From the NCBI RefSeq assembly GCF_902729425.1, contig NZ_CACVCH010000070.1:186001-250000 (forward strand): a stretch of 64,000 bases of DNA, read 5' to 3'. Shown piece after piece: positions 53,092 through 62,545 of this stretch. The stretch's first letter is position 1, and each line of letters opens with the position of its first letter. A program made the translations under genes and the position numbers. The stretch is from Magnetospirillum sp. SS-4. GTDB lineage: Bacteria > Pseudomonadota > Alphaproteobacteria > Rhodospirillales > Magnetospirillaceae. Under the pieces are notes generated by a model, which worked only from the letters and a program-made list of their open reading frames with translations, ran no database searches and was not told the DNA's origin.

Positions 53092-55364
53092 GCGCCGCCA
53101 CCACCTCGGTGTCGCGGCGGCTGCTGGGCCGGCTGCGCGACGTCATGGCCGGAGGCGGCCGCGCCCAGGAACGCCTGGACAAGGTGGTGACCCTGATCGC
53201 CGCCGACATGGTGGCCGAGGTGTGCTCGTGCTACGTCATGCGCGCCGGCGAGGTGCTGGAACTGTTCGCCACCGAGGGATTGCGCAAGGACGCCGTCCAC
53301 ATGACCCGCCTGCGGGTGGGCGAGGGCCTGGTGGGCGACGTCGCCGCCCATGCCCGGCCGCTGGCCCTGGCCGACGCCCAGTCCCATCCCCACTTCGCCT
53401 TCCGGCCCGAAACCGGCGAGGAGATCTTCCACTCGCTGATGGGCGTGCCCATCATCCGGGGTTCGCGCGTCGTCGGCGTGCTGGTGGTGCAGAACCGCAC
53501 CATGCGCCACTACACCGACGAGGAAATCGAGACCCTGGAAACCGTCGCCATGGTGCTGGCGGAACTGGTGGCCTCGGGCGAGTTGGTGGACAAGGCCGAA
53601 CTGATGCCGGTGGACGGCAACGCCCTGCTGCCGCTGCGTATCGAGGGGCTCAGGCTCAACGGCGGCGTCGGCGTCGGCGTCGCCGTGCTGCACCGGCCGC
53701 GCATCACCATCCGCCGCCTGGTCGCCGAGGACCCCGACATCGAGCTGGAACGCCTGAGAAAGGCCCTGGCCGGCATCAAGATGGCGCTGGAGGAACTGTT
53801 CTCGCGCCCCGAGATGCGCGACGGCGAGCATCGCGACGTGCTCGAAACCTACCGCATGTTCACCGAGGACAAGGGCTGGCTGAACAAGATCAGCGAGGCC
53901 ATCCGCACCGGCCTGACCGCCGAGGCGGCGGTGCAGAAGGTCCACGACGACACCCGCGCCCGCATGAGCCAGATCACCGACCCGTACCTGCGCGAGCGCA
54001 TGCACGATTTCGAGGATCTGGCCAACCGCCTGCTGCAATTCCTGTCGGACGAGGGCGAGGACGGAGACCTCCCGCGCGCCGACCTGCCCGAAGCCGCCAT
54101 CCTGATCGGCCGCAACATGGGGCCGATGGAGCTGTTCGACTACGACCCCAAGCGGTTGCGCGGACTGGTCCTGGAAGAGGGCTCGGCCACCGCCCATGTC
54201 GCCATCGTCGCCCGCGCGCTGGACATTCCGGTGGTCGGCCGGGTCAAGGACGTGCTGGACAAGATCGAGCCGCTGGACCCGGTGATCTGCGACGGCGACA
54301 ACGGCCAGGTGTTCATCCGCCCGCCCGAGGACATCCGCGAAAGCTTCATCGACGCGCTCTCCCAGCGCCAGTTGCGCAAGGAGGTCTATGCCAGGCTGCG
54401 CGACCTGCCGGCGGTCACCAGCGAGGGCAAGGGCGTCGCCATCGCCATCCACATGAACGCCGGCCTGTTGCTGGACCTCCAGCACCTGCACGATTCCGGC
54501 TGCGACGGCATCGGCCTTTACCGCACCGAACTGCCGTTTATGGCCCGCTCCAGCTTGCCCGACGTCGCCGCCCAGACCCTGCTGTACCGCAAGATCCTGG
54601 ATCAGGCCGAGGGCAAGCCGGTGGTGTTCCGCACCCTGGACGTGGGCGGCGACAAGGTGCTGCCCTACTGGAATCCCTACGACGAGGACAATCCCGCCCT
54701 GGGCTGGCGCTCCATCCGCATCACCCTCGATCGCCCGGCGGTGATGCGCCATCAGCTGCGCGCCCTGCTGCGCGCCGCCGCCGGACGCGAATTGTCGGTG
54801 ATGTTCCCGATGATCGCCGAGGTGGCCGAACTGGTGCAGGCCCGGCGCATCCTCGACCTGGAACTGAATCACGAGCGCCAGATGGGCAACGACCTGCCGT
54901 CCCGCGTCAAGGTCGGGACCATGCTGGAGGTTCCGGCCCTGGCGCTGCAACTGGACGCCCTGCTGCCGCTGGTCGATTTCGTCTCGGTCGGCACCAATGA
55001 CCTGCTTCAGTTCATGTTCGCGGTGGACCGCGGCAATCCGCGCATTTCGGAACGCTACGACCCGCTGGCGCCCACCATGATCCGCTTCATGCGCTATGTC
55101 GGGGCCAAGTGCCGCGATTACGGCGTGCCGCTGTCGGTATGCGGGGAAATGGCGGGACGGCCGCTGGAGGCCATGGCGCTGATCGGCGTCGGCATCCGTT
55201 CGCTGTCGGTGTCGGCGCCGGCGATCGGCCCGGTCAAGACCATGGTGCGCAGCCTCGACCTGCCGGCGCTGGAATCCTACATGCTGACCCTGCTGGATTC
55301 CCCCGACCACAGCCTGCGGGGCAAGCTCAACGCCTTCGCCCGCGACCACGGCGTGGCGCTTTGA
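53085..55364 (+). CDS. ptsP: PTS nitrogen-system Enzyme I (EI-Ntr) with GAF domain
   Basis: A 759-residue EI-Ntr. An N-terminal GAF domain (about residues 20-160), which senses glutamine or 2-oxoglutarate in relatives, is followed by an Enzyme I module with phosphoacceptor H371 (EGSATAHVAIVARAL). The PEP-binding barrel has GIGLYRTELPFM, RTLDVGGDKVLPY, GTNDLLQFMFAVDRGN and VCGEMAGRP. It should feed phosphate from PEP to NPr/HPr and EIIA proteins in response to nitrogen status. ATG 53085 overlaps the end of the FMN oxygenase gene (ATGCTGA). A second Enzyme I, ptsI at 34617, lacks the GAF. Confidence 0.95.
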   Translation: MLSAATTSVSRRLLGRLRDVMAGGGRAQERLDKVVTLIAADMVAEVCSCYVMRAGEVLELFATEGLRKDAVHMTRLRVGEGLVGDVAAHARPLALADAQSHPHFAFRPETGEEIFHSLMGVPIIRGSRVVGVLVVQNRTMRHYTDEEIETLETVAMVLAELVASGELVDKAELMPVDGNALLPLRIEGLRLNGGVGVGVAVLHRPRITIRRLVAEDPDIELERLRKALAGIKMALEELFSRPEMRDGEHRDVLETYRMFTEDKGWLNKISEAIRTGLTAEAAVQKVHDDTRARMSQITDPYLRERMHDFEDLANRLLQFLSDEGEDGDLPRADLPEAAILIGRNMGPMELFDYDPKRLRGLVLEEGSATAHVAIVARALDIPVVGRVKDVLDKIEPLDPVICDGDNGQVFIRPPEDIRESFIDALSQRQLRKEVYARLRDLPAVTSEGKGVAIAIHMNAGLLLDLQHLHDSGCDGIGLYRTELPFMARSSLPDVAAQTLLYRKILDQAEGKPVVFRTLDVGGDKVLPYWNPYDEDNPALGWRSIRITLDRPAVMRHQLRALLRAAAGRELSVMFPMIAEVAELVQARRILDLELNHERQMGNDLPSRVKVGTMLEVPALALQLDALLPLVDFVSVGTNDLLQFMFAVDRGNPRISERYDPLAPTMIRFMRYVGAKCRDYGVPLSVCGEMAGRPLEAMALIGVGIRSLSVSAPAIGPVKTMVRSLDLPALESYMLTLLDSPDHSLRGKLNAFARDHGVAL

Positions 55365-55453
55365 GACACGGGTGGTTGCCACCGGCCGGCGGGATTTGCT
55401 ACACAGGTCGGGCTTTCCCGGGGCGGCCGGGGTTGAGAGAAGGTTGACGCGCC

Positions 55454-56752
55454 GTGGTGGAAACCCCCGTTTCTGACAACCAGCAACCCGAAACCACCGC
55501 CCCCAGCGAACCCGCCGTCGCGCCCGAAACCGGGATGCCCGTTTCCGAACCCGCTCCCGTTTCCGAACCCGCTCCCGTTTCCGAACCCGTCCCCGTTTCC
55601 GAACCCGTCCCCGTTTCCGAACCCGTCCCCGTTTCCGAACCCGTCCCCGTTTCCGAACCCGTCCCCGTTTCCGAACCCGACACGGAATCCGAGACCGCAC
55701 CGCCGCCCGAATCCCCGCATGGCGTCGGACCGACCCTGCGCGCCGCCCGCGAGCGCAAGGGCAGCACCGTCGCCGAATGCGCCAGCCGCCTGCGCATCCG
55801 CCAGCCCTTCCTGGAAGCGCTGGAGGACGGACGCCACCGCGATCTTCCCGGCGGCACCTATGCCGTCGGCTTCCTGCGCACCTATGCCGAGTTCCTCGGC
55901 CTGGACGGCGAGGAACTGGTCCGCCGTTTCCGTCAGGAGGGGGCCGGCGGCTTCGCCGTCCGTTCCGAACTGTCGTTCCCGTCACCGGCGTCGGAGGGAC
56001 GCATCCCCGGCGGCGCCGTCATCTTCCTGGGCCTGATCCTGGCGGGAATCGCCTATGGCGCCTGGTACATGCTGTCGTCGCGGGAATCCAACGTCGCCGA
56101 GATGGTGCCGCCGCTGCCCGAGCGCCTGTCCAACATGCTGTCCCGCCCGGCGGCCCTGACCGGCGAGAACAAGCCCCCGCCCGCCGCGACGCCGCCCGCC
56201 GCCGAGACCTCCAGGCCGGCCGAAGATCCTGCCAAGGCCAGGGAGGACATGGTCCCCCCCGCCGAGGCGGAGGAAGAGAAGCCGCCATCTCCCGCGCCCG
56301 TCGCCGCTCCGGCCGAAGCGCCCGCCCCCGCCACGCCCCCGCCCCCCGCTCCGACGACCGAGGCTCCGGCGGCCGAGGCTCCGCCTCCGGAAGCGGCTCC
56401 CGCCCCGGCCCCGACGTCCCCCCCGGCCACCGAGGCGCCCAGGGTCGAAACCACCGCCGAGGGCAAGATCTACGGCGCCGAGCATGTCAATTCCCGCGTG
56501 ACCCTCAAGGCCGCCGACGACGATTGCTGGATTCAGGTGCGCGAGATGGACGGCTCGCTGCTGATGAGCCGGCTGCTGCGCAAGGGCGATATCTTCAAGG
56601 TTCCCAACCGCCCCGGCCTCAGCCTGATGGTCGGCAACGCCGGCGCGCTGGAGGTCACCATCGACGGAACCAAGGGGCCGTCGCTGGGGGGGGTGGGCCA
56701 GGTCCGCCGCGATATCCGCCTCGACCCCGACAGGCTGTCCACCGGCGGCTGA
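55454..56752 (+). CDS. rodZ: RodZ-like cytoskeletal HTH membrane protein
   Basis: A 432-residue bitopic inner-membrane protein that couples MreB to cell-wall synthesis. Order: a Pro/Glu-rich N-terminus with eight PVSEPx hexapeptide repeats (about residues 29-77); a helix-turn-helix (about 92-160, TLRAARERKGSTVAECASRLRI); a membrane span near 185-205; a long Pro/Ala/Glu periplasmic linker (about 235-330); and a C-terminal DUF4115 beta domain (DCWIQVREMDGSLLMSRLLRKG). The repetitive N-terminal extension is unusual, since RodZ normally starts at the HTH. The start is GTG 55454 with AGAAGG 10 bases upstream; GTG 55457 is possible. Confidence 0.9.
   Translation: MVETPVSDNQQPETTAPSEPAVAPETGMPVSEPAPVSEPAPVSEPVPVSEPVPVSEPVPVSEPVPVSEPVPVSEPDTESETAPPPESPHGVGPTLRAARERKGSTVAECASRLRIRQPFLEALEDGRHRDLPGGTYAVGFLRTYAEFLGLDGEELVRRFRQEGAGGFAVRSELSFPSPASEGRIPGGAVIFLGLILAGIAYGAWYMLSSRESNVAEMVPPLPERLSNMLSRPAALTGENKPPPAATPPAAETSRPAEDPAKAREDMVPPAEAEEEKPPSPAPVAAPAEAPAPATPPPPAPTTEAPAAEAPPPEAAPAPAPTSPPATEAPRVETTAEGKIYGAEHVNSRVTLKAADDDCWIQVREMDGSLLMSRLLRKGDIFKVPNRPGLSLMVGNAGALEVTIDGTKGPSLGGVGQVRRDIRLDPDRLSTGG
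55541..55684 (+). repeat. 18-base tandem repeat within rodZ (8 copies)
   Basis: GTTTCCGAACCC recurs at 55541, 55559, 55577, 55595, 55613, 55631, 55649 and 55667, always 18 bases apart. The variable six bases are GCTCCC in the first two copies and GTCCCC in the next five; the last copy leads into unique sequence. Each unit adds six residues (PVSEPV or PVSEPA) in frame. Near-perfect identity implies recent expansion, and copy number could vary among strains. Confidence 0.95.
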
Positions 56753-56868
56753 TACCCGCACGGAGGTTGTCGCTTTCGAAGCGGTCCCCACATGCGCTAT
56801 AACCCGACCCTCCGGGCGACCGCTTCGGCCGTCCGGGCGATATTGCCAGTCCCAGCGAGAGCGATGCC

Positions 56869-57981
56869 ATGAGCCTGCGGCCCTACCGCGAAATCAGCCG
56901 GCGCAAGTCCCGGCAAATCCATGTCGGCCCGGTGGCCGTTGGCGGCGGCGCGCCGATTTCGGTGCAGACCATGACCAACACGCTGACCACCGACGTAGAA
57001 GGCACCCTGGCGCAGATTCGCCGCGCCGCCGAGGCCGGCGCCGACATCGTGCGGGTATCGTGCCCGGACGAGGACTCGACGGCGGCCTTCAGGCACATCG
57101 CCGCCGGCTCTCCCGTCCCGCTGATCGCCGACATCCACTTCCACTACAAGCGCGCCATCGAGGCCGCCGAGGCCGGCGCCGCCTGCCTGCGCATCAATCC
57201 CGGCAACATCGGCTCGCATGATCGGGTGCGGGACGTGGTCAAGGCCGCCAAGGATCATGGCTGTTCCATGCGCATCGGCGTCAACGCCGGCTCGCTGGAC
57301 AGGCATCTGCTGGAGAAGTACGGCGAGCCCTGCCCCGAGGCGCTGGTGGAAAGCGCGCTGGAGCATGCCCGGCTGCTGGAGGACAACGATTTCTTCGAGT
57401 TCAAGATCGCGGTCAAGGCATCCGACGTCTTCCTGGCGGTGGCGGCCTACCGGGGGCTGGCCGAGGCCTGCGACTATCCGCTTCACCTCGGCATCACCGA
57501 GGCCGGCGGCCTGATCGGCGGCACGGTGAAATCGGCCATCGGCATCGGCAACCTGCTGCTGGCCGGTATCGGCGACACGCTGCGGGTCTCGCTGTCCGCC
57601 GATGTGGCCGAGGAGATCAAGGTCGGATTCGAGATCCTGAAATCGCTGGATCTGCGCCATCGCGGCGTGCGCATCGTGTCGTGCCCATCCTGCGCCCGCC
57701 AGGGCTTCGACGTCATCAAGACGGTCGAGACCCTGGAAAACCGCCTGTCCCACGTCCGCGCCCCGGTCACGGTCAGCATCCTCGGCTGCGTCGTCAACGG
57801 CCCCGGCGAGGCGCGCGAGACCATGGTCGGCATCACCGGCGGCGGCAGCGACAACCACAAGGTCTATATCGGCGGCTCGCCCGATCACAACATCGACGGC
57901 GGCTCCATGATCGACCACATCGTCGAACTGGTCGAGGCCCGCGCCGCCGCCATCGAAGCCGCCCAGAAGAAGGAAGCCTGA
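56869..57981 (+). CDS. ispG: 4-hydroxy-3-methylbut-2-en-1-yl diphosphate synthase
   Basis: A 370-residue [4Fe-4S] enzyme (GcpE) of the non-mevalonate isoprenoid pathway, converting MEcPP to HMBPP. The TIM-barrel part contains [22 protein letters not shown] and LRINPGNIG. The cluster cysteines lie in [11 protein letters not shown] and [13 protein letters not shown] 56869 is the first in the conserved frame. It sits 4 bases before hisS, so the two form an operon following rodZ. It supplies precursors for ubiquinone side chains as well as undecaprenyl. Confidence 0.97.
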   Translation: MSLRPYREISRRKSRQIHVGPVAVGGGAPISVQTMTNTLTTDVEGTLAQIRRAAEAGADIVRVSCPDEDSTAAFRHIAAGSPVPLIADIHFHYKRAIEAAEAGAACLRINPGNIGSHDRVRDVVKAAKDHGCSMRIGVNAGSLDRHLLEKYGEPCPEALVESALEHARLLEDNDFFEFKIAVKASDVFLAVAAYRGLAEACDYPLHLGITEAGGLIGGTVKSAIGIGNLLLAGIGDTLRVSLSADVAEEIKVGFEILKSLDLRHRGVRIVSCPSCARQGFDVIKTVETLENRLSHVRAPVTVSILGCVVNGPGEARETMVGITGGGSDNHKVYIGGSPDHNIDGGSMIDHIVELVEARAAAIEAAQKKEA

Positions 57982-57984
57982 ACC

Positions 57985-59223
57985 GTGTCCAGCCTTCAGC
58001 CGGTGCGCGGCACCCACGACCTGCTTCCCGACGACGCCCGCCGCCACCGCCGGGTCGAGGAGGCGGCGCTGGCCGCCGCCCGGCGCTATGGCTTCGGCGA
58101 GATCATGACCCCCATCTTCGAGTTCACCGAGGTGTTCTCGCGCACCCTGGGTGAGACCTCGGACGTGGTGACCAAGGAAATGTACACCTTCGCCGACCGT
58201 TCCGGCGAATCCATCACGCTACGGCCCGAGGGCACCGCCGGAGTGGCGCGGGCCTTCATCTCGGGCGGCCTCGCCCAGTCGCTGCCCCTGAAGCTGTTCT
58301 ACCGCGGCCCCATGTTCCGCCATGAACGCCCGCAGAAGGGCCGCCTGCGCCAGTTCCATCAGGTCGGCGTCGAATTGCTGGGCGTCGAATCGCCGCTGGC
58401 CGACGTCGAGGTGATCGCCCTGGCCTGGGGACTGCTGAACGACCTGGGGCTGGCCGACAAGGTCAGGCTTGAGATCAACACCCTGGGCGATGCCGAATCG
58501 CGGGCCGCCTATCGCAATACCCTGACCGCCTATCTGTCGGAGTTCCGCTCGTCCTTGAGCGAGGACAGCCGCGCCCGGCTGGACCGCAACCCGCTGCGCG
58601 TGCTGGATTCCAAGGACGAGGGCGACCGCCGCATCGTCGAGAACGCGCCGCTGATGACCGAATCGCTGACGCCGTCCGCCCGCGAATTCTTCGACGCGGT
58701 CACCGCCGGACTGACCCGGCTGGACATTCCCTACACCCACAATACCCGGCTGGTGCGCGGCCTCGACTATTATTGCCATACCGCCTTCGAGTTCACCACC
58801 ACCGCCCTGGGCGCCCAGGGCACCGTGCTGGCCGGCGGCCGCTACGACGAACTGATCGCCCAGATGGGCGGCCCCCGCACACCCGGGATCGGCTGGGCCG
58901 CCGGTGTCGAGCGCCTGTCCATGCTGGCCGGCGACGTCGCCGACCAGACCCGCCCGGTGGCCGTCATCCCCATGGGCGATCCGCTTGCCGCCATGGCGGT
59001 GGCCGAGCGGCTGCGCCGCGCCGGCCTTGCCGCCGACCTGGGCTATTCCGGCAACATGAAGAAGCGCATGGCGCGGGCCAACAAGGTCAACGCCCGCTTC
59101 GCCGTCATCCTGGGCGAGGACGAGGCCGCCCGGGGCGCGGCCACGCTGCGCGATCTGGATGGCGGAACCCAGGATGAAATTCCGCTGGCGGCGCTGGAGG
59201 ATCACCTCCGCCGGTTGCTGTAG
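57985..59223 (+). CDS. hisS: Histidyl-tRNA synthetase
   Basis: A 412-residue class II aminoacyl-tRNA synthetase. Motif 1 region QPVRGTHDLLPDD, motif 2 FYRGPMFRHERPQKGRLRQFHQ, the histidine-specific RGLDYYCHTAFEF and motif 3 GIGWAAGVERL are intact. The C-terminal anticodon-binding domain (about 325-412) follows. The start is GTG 57985, 4 bases after ispG, with AGGAAGCC upstream. Confidence 0.97.
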   Translation: MSSLQPVRGTHDLLPDDARRHRRVEEAALAAARRYGFGEIMTPIFEFTEVFSRTLGETSDVVTKEMYTFADRSGESITLRPEGTAGVARAFISGGLAQSLPLKLFYRGPMFRHERPQKGRLRQFHQVGVELLGVESPLADVEVIALAWGLLNDLGLADKVRLEINTLGDAESRAAYRNTLTAYLSEFRSSLSEDSRARLDRNPLRVLDSKDEGDRRIVENAPLMTESLTPSAREFFDAVTAGLTRLDIPYTHNTRLVRGLDYYCHTAFEFTTTALGAQGTVLAGGRYDELIAQMGGPRTPGIGWAAGVERLSMLAGDVADQTRPVAVIPMGDPLAAMAVAERLRRAGLAADLGYSGNMKKRMARANKVNARFAVILGEDEAARGAATLRDLDGGTQDEIPLAALEDHLRRLL

Positions 59224-59239
59224 AAGGGGGAAGAACCGC

Positions 59240-60490
59240 TTGGCGGCATCCCACCATCGGCTGGTTCTGGTCGGGGCCAACCACAAGACGGCCTCGCTGT
59301 CGCTGCGCGACGCCCTGTTCGTGGACGACGCCGCCGCGCCCGCCTTCCTGGAGGGGTTGAAACGGGCCGGACTGGCCGAGGCCATGGTGCTGTCCACCTG
59401 CGACCGGGTGGAAATCTGGACCGCCGCCCCCGACCCCGACCATGCCGCCCGCCTGGTCGGTGAGGCGCTGGCGGTCCGCGCCGGGCTGGAGGCCGCCGCC
59501 CTGGCCTGCCATCTTTACGTCCTGTCGGGAACCGAGGCGGTGCGTCACGGCTTCGCCGTCACCGCCGCGCTGGATTCGCTGGTGATCGGCGAACCCCACG
59601 TCGCCGGCCAGGTCAAGGCCGCCCACCGCCTCGCCCGCGAGGCCGGCACCCTGGGCGGCGAACTGGAATCCTTCGTCCAGGCCGCCTTCGCCGCCGCCAA
59701 GCGGGTCCGCTCCGAGACCGCCATCGGCGAGGGGCCGGTCAGCATCGCGGCGGCGGCGGTGCAGACCGCCCGCGACCTGCACGGCGACCTCGCCCAGTGC
59801 CGGGCGCTGCTGATCGGCACCGGCGAGATGGGGGAGCTGGTGGCGGAAAGCCTGCTGGCGGCCGGACTGACCGACCTGACGGTGACCGGACCGCGCGCCA
59901 GCCGTGCCGAGGCCCTGGCCAAGACCCTGAATTGCCATGTCCTGGCCTTCGAGGACATGCGGGACTCCCTGGCCGGAGCCGACGTGGTGATGACCTGCGT
60001 CGGCAGCCGCAACCTGACGGTCACCGCCGACCTGGTGGCGCAGGCGCTGAAGAAGCGCCGCCGCCGGCCGGTCTTCCTGGTCGACGCCGGCATTCCCGGC
60101 GATGTGGAGCCCGCCGTCAACCGCATGGAGGGCGCCTTCCTCTACGATCTCGGTGACCTGGAGAAGGTGGCACTGGCCGGCCGCGCCACCCGCGAGGCCG
60201 CCGCCCGCGAGGCCCGCGCCATCGTCGAGGCCGAAACCGAGGCCTTCCTGCGCGGCCGCCAGTCCCGTGCCGCCGTGCCAGCCATCGTCGCCCTGCGCTC
60301 CCATTTCGAGGCGGCGCGGGACGCGGTGCTGGCCGAGACCGCCGCCACCGATGCCGCCGAGGCCACCCGCCTGCTGGTCAACCGCCTGCTGCACGCTCCC
60401 AGCGAGTCCTTGAAGGACGCCGCCGCCGATTCCCCAGATTGGCGCGCCATGGAAAGGACTCTCAGAACCCTGTTCCGGCTGGAGGAGTGA
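59240..60490 (+). CDS. hemA: Glutamyl-tRNA reductase
   Basis: A 416-residue HemA of the C5 pathway, reducing Glu-tRNA to glutamate-1-semialdehyde for heme. Catalytic C54 is in LSTCDRVEIW. Other blocks are VGANHKTASLSLRD, ALDSLVIGEPHVAGQVK and the NADPH-binding GTGEMGELVAESLL. The start is TTG 59240, with AAGGGGGAAG about 8 bases upstream; an upstream ATG at 59159 lies inside hisS. Its presence means 5-aminolevulinate here can come from glutamate; some alphaproteobacteria instead use the glycine-succinyl-CoA synthase, also called HemA. It shares the heme theme with hemN at 16953. Confidence 0.95.
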   Translation: MAASHHRLVLVGANHKTASLSLRDALFVDDAAAPAFLEGLKRAGLAEAMVLSTCDRVEIWTAAPDPDHAARLVGEALAVRAGLEAAALACHLYVLSGTEAVRHGFAVTAALDSLVIGEPHVAGQVKAAHRLAREAGTLGGELESFVQAAFAAAKRVRSETAIGEGPVSIAAAAVQTARDLHGDLAQCRALLIGTGEMGELVAESLLAAGLTDLTVTGPRASRAEALAKTLNCHVLAFEDMRDSLAGADVVMTCVGSRNLTVTADLVAQALKKRRRRPVFLVDAGIPGDVEPAVNRMEGAFLYDLGDLEKVALAGRATREAAAREARAIVEAETEAFLRGRQSRAAVPAIVALRSHFEAARDAVLAETAATDAAEATRLLVNRLLHAPSESLKDAAADSPDWRAMERTLRTLFRLEE

Positions 60491-60581
60491 TCTCCGCCTC
60501 CTTTTCAACGTCTCGCTATCGCGCCAGGACCGATTCAGGCGCATAATGGTGGCCTTGGGGGAGATCGAGAGGAGAGGCGCC

Positions 60582-61463
60582 ATGTCCGCCTACAAATCCA
60601 TTCTGGTGCCGGTGGGCGATGCCCGATCGGCGGCGGTGCCGCTGGATACCGCCCTGCGTCTGGCCAACCGCTTCGCCAGCCACGTCACGGCCTTGCATGT
60701 GCGTTTCGATCCGACCACGGCGGTGCCGCTGGTGGGCGAAGGCATGTCGGGCGCCATGATCGACGAGATGATCGGCCGGGCCGAGACCCAAGCGGGAGAG
60801 CGCGCAGCCGAAGCCCGCGCCGCCTTCGAGGCCGCCTGCGAGCGGCTTGAAGTGGCCCGCCTCGGCCAGCCGCCCGCGACCGGAGCGTCGGCGGAGTGGG
60901 CCGAGACGGTGGGCCGCGAGGACGAGACGGTCGCGTGGCGCGGCCGCCTGTCCGACCTGCTGGTGTTCGGCCACCCCGGCGGCGAGGCCGAAGCCCCCGC
61001 CATGCTGACCATGAACGATGCGCTGATGGCCAGCGGCCGGCCGCTGCTGCTGTGTCCGGCCGAACCGGCCGCCCCTCCCGAGGCGCTGGGATCGTCGATC
61101 GCCATCGCCTGGAACGGCAGCGCCGAGGCCGCCCGCGCCGTCGGCTGGGCCATGCCGCTGCTGCGCCACGCCCGGACCGTCACCGTCCTGGCGGTGAGCG
61201 AGCATTCCGGCCGCCCGGTGGACGCCCCCGCCGGCGAACTGGCCGCCTATCTCGCCTGGAACGGCGTCACCGCCGCAACCAGCGTGGTTCAGGCCAGCGC
61301 CTCCCACGCCGGCGAGGAATTGCTGCGCCAGTCGCGGCTGTGCGGCGCCGACCTGCTGGTGATGGGGGCCTATACCCATTCGCGGCTGCGTCAGCTGATC
61401 CTGGGCGGCGTCACCCGCCATGTCATCGCCCACGCGCCGCTTCATGTCCTGATGTGCCACTAG
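60582..61463 (+). CDS. Universal stress protein (UspA family), two-domain
   Basis: A 293-residue cytoplasmic protein with two Usp folds. The first starts YKSILVPVGDARSAAVPLDTALRLANRF; the second (from about residue 168) contains SIAIAWNGSAEAARAVGWAMPLL and ends with LLVMGAYTHSRLRQLILGGVTRHVIAHAPLHVLM, the ATP-binding G-x9-G(S/T)-like region. Its role in stress survival is inferred from the family. ATG 60582 follows GAGAGGAGAGGCGCC. It is convergent with coq7, with 14 bases between the stops. Confidence 0.92.
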   Translation: MSAYKSILVPVGDARSAAVPLDTALRLANRFASHVTALHVRFDPTTAVPLVGEGMSGAMIDEMIGRAETQAGERAAEARAAFEAACERLEVARLGQPPATGASAEWAETVGREDETVAWRGRLSDLLVFGHPGGEAEAPAMLTMNDALMASGRPLLLCPAEPAAPPEALGSSIAIAWNGSAEAARAVGWAMPLLRHARTVTVLAVSEHSGRPVDAPAGELAAYLAWNGVTAATSVVQASASHAGEELLRQSRLCGADLLVMGAYTHSRLRQLILGGVTRHVIAHAPLHVLMCH

Positions 61464-61477
61464 GCTAGATGTGCGGC

Positions 61478-62020
61478 CTACACCCGCTCGCTCAGCCAGA
61501 TGGCGACCCGGCAGCCGCCACGGATGGCGGCCGACAGCAGCGGATAGGCCGGCGCCCGCTCGGCGCCCCGCTCCAGCCCGATGTCGCGGTGCCCGATCTC
61601 GTCGTCGCGGAATTTCAGGATGGTTTCCTTCAGGGCGGGTTCGTCGTCCCCCAGGATTTCGGCCTGGCGGGCGTAATGCCGGTCGATGGTTTCCTCCACC
61701 GCCACGGTGCAGGCCATGGCCGCCTTCTCGCCCAGCAGCGCGGTTCCGGCCCCCAGAGCGAAACCGGCCACATGCCACAGCGGCGACAGCAGGGTCGGCC
61801 GCACCCGCCGCTCGCCGATCAGGCGGTTGAAGGTCTCCAGATGGACCTGTTCCTGCTCGGCCATGCGGCGGATGACCGGCCCGGCCTTTCCCTTGCCCAG
61901 CACCGCCATCTGTCCCCGGTAGATGCGCACCGCCCCCAGTTCGCCGGCCTGATCGACCCGCAGGATACGGTTCACCACCGCCTTACGGTCGAGGTCGCCG
62001 GGAAGGAATGGTCTGGTCAT
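61478..62020 (-). CDS. coq7: Demethoxyubiquinone hydroxylase (Coq7 family)
   Basis: A 180-residue di-iron monooxygenase that hydroxylates demethoxyubiquinone before the final UbiG methylation. Carboxylate-histidine ligands fall in DQAGELGAVRIYRGQ, EQEQVHLETFN, VAVEETIDRHY and FRDDEIGHRD. The length is that of the short bacterial Coq7 form, replacing E. coli UbiF. ATG 62020 overlaps the dsbB-like stop (ATGA). Confidence 0.95.
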   Translation of the reverse strand: MTRPFLPGDLDRKAVVNRILRVDQAGELGAVRIYRGQMAVLGKGKAGPVIRRMAEQEQVHLETFNRLIGERRVRPTLLSPLWHVAGFALGAGTALLGEKAAMACTVAVEETIDRHYARQAEILGDDEPALKETILKFRDDEIGHRDIGLERGAERAPAYPLLSAAIRGGCRVAIWLSERV

Positions 62021-62493
62021 GGCCGCGAGCCCCGCGTCGAGATCAGGACGAAGAGGCCCAGCAGGGCCGAGAACGGCACGTTCAGCGCCGCCATGGTGAT
62101 GCCCATGAACGACCATGCCGGAGTGTCGCACGACACCTCCACCGGCCGGTTCATCTCCTCCAGCAGATTGGCCACCGACACCGGACCGCCGCCGGCGGTG
62201 GCCGGACACACCGCCGAGACCCACCAGTGCTGTTCGACCCCCACATGATAGACGGCGATGCCGCCATTGATCAGCAGGACGACGCCGGCCAGCCGCAACA
62301 GCCAAACCGCCGCGCCCGGCCGCAGCCACGCCGCAGCCGCCAGCAGGGCCGCCAGGACAAAGGGCACCCGCTGGATCAGGCACAGATTGCAGGGCCGGAG
62401 GCCAAAGCCGTGCTCGGCGACCAGGGCGGTCGCCAGGGCCGCGACGCAGACGGCCAGCAGGCCGGCGGAGAGGAGGGGAGTCGAAATTTTCAT
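62017..62493 (-). CDS. dsbB: Disulfide bond formation protein B (DsbB family)
   Basis: A 158-residue inner-membrane protein with four spans that re-oxidises a DsbA-like thiol oxidase using quinone. The first cysteine pair is in RPCNLCLIQRVPF. The second pair is split between SAVCPATAGGG and EVSCDTPAW, with a conserved arginine after the first pair. It shares an operon with coq7, linking quinone synthesis with a quinone user. ATG 62493 lacks an obvious ribosome site. Only 52 bases separate it from the divergent DUF6134 gene. Confidence 0.92.
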   Translation of the reverse strand: MKISTPLLSAGLLAVCVAALATALVAEHGFGLRPCNLCLIQRVPFVLAALLAAAAWLRPGAAVWLLRLAGVVLLINGGIAVYHVGVEQHWWVSAVCPATAGGGPVSVANLLEEMNRPVEVSCDTPAWSFMGITMAALNVPFSALLGLFVLISTRGSRP

Positions 62494-62545
62494 TGCGATG
62501 CAGTATAAAGCTTGGCTTCGGCCTTGACCACCGTCCGTGTTCGCC

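Noticed and set aside
53031-55985. Minus-strand frame of 984 codons over ptsP and rodZ
   Set aside because: Antisense of ptsP and of the rodZ tandem repeat (giving repeated Arg-Lys-Arg-Gly units); no ribosome site or domain.
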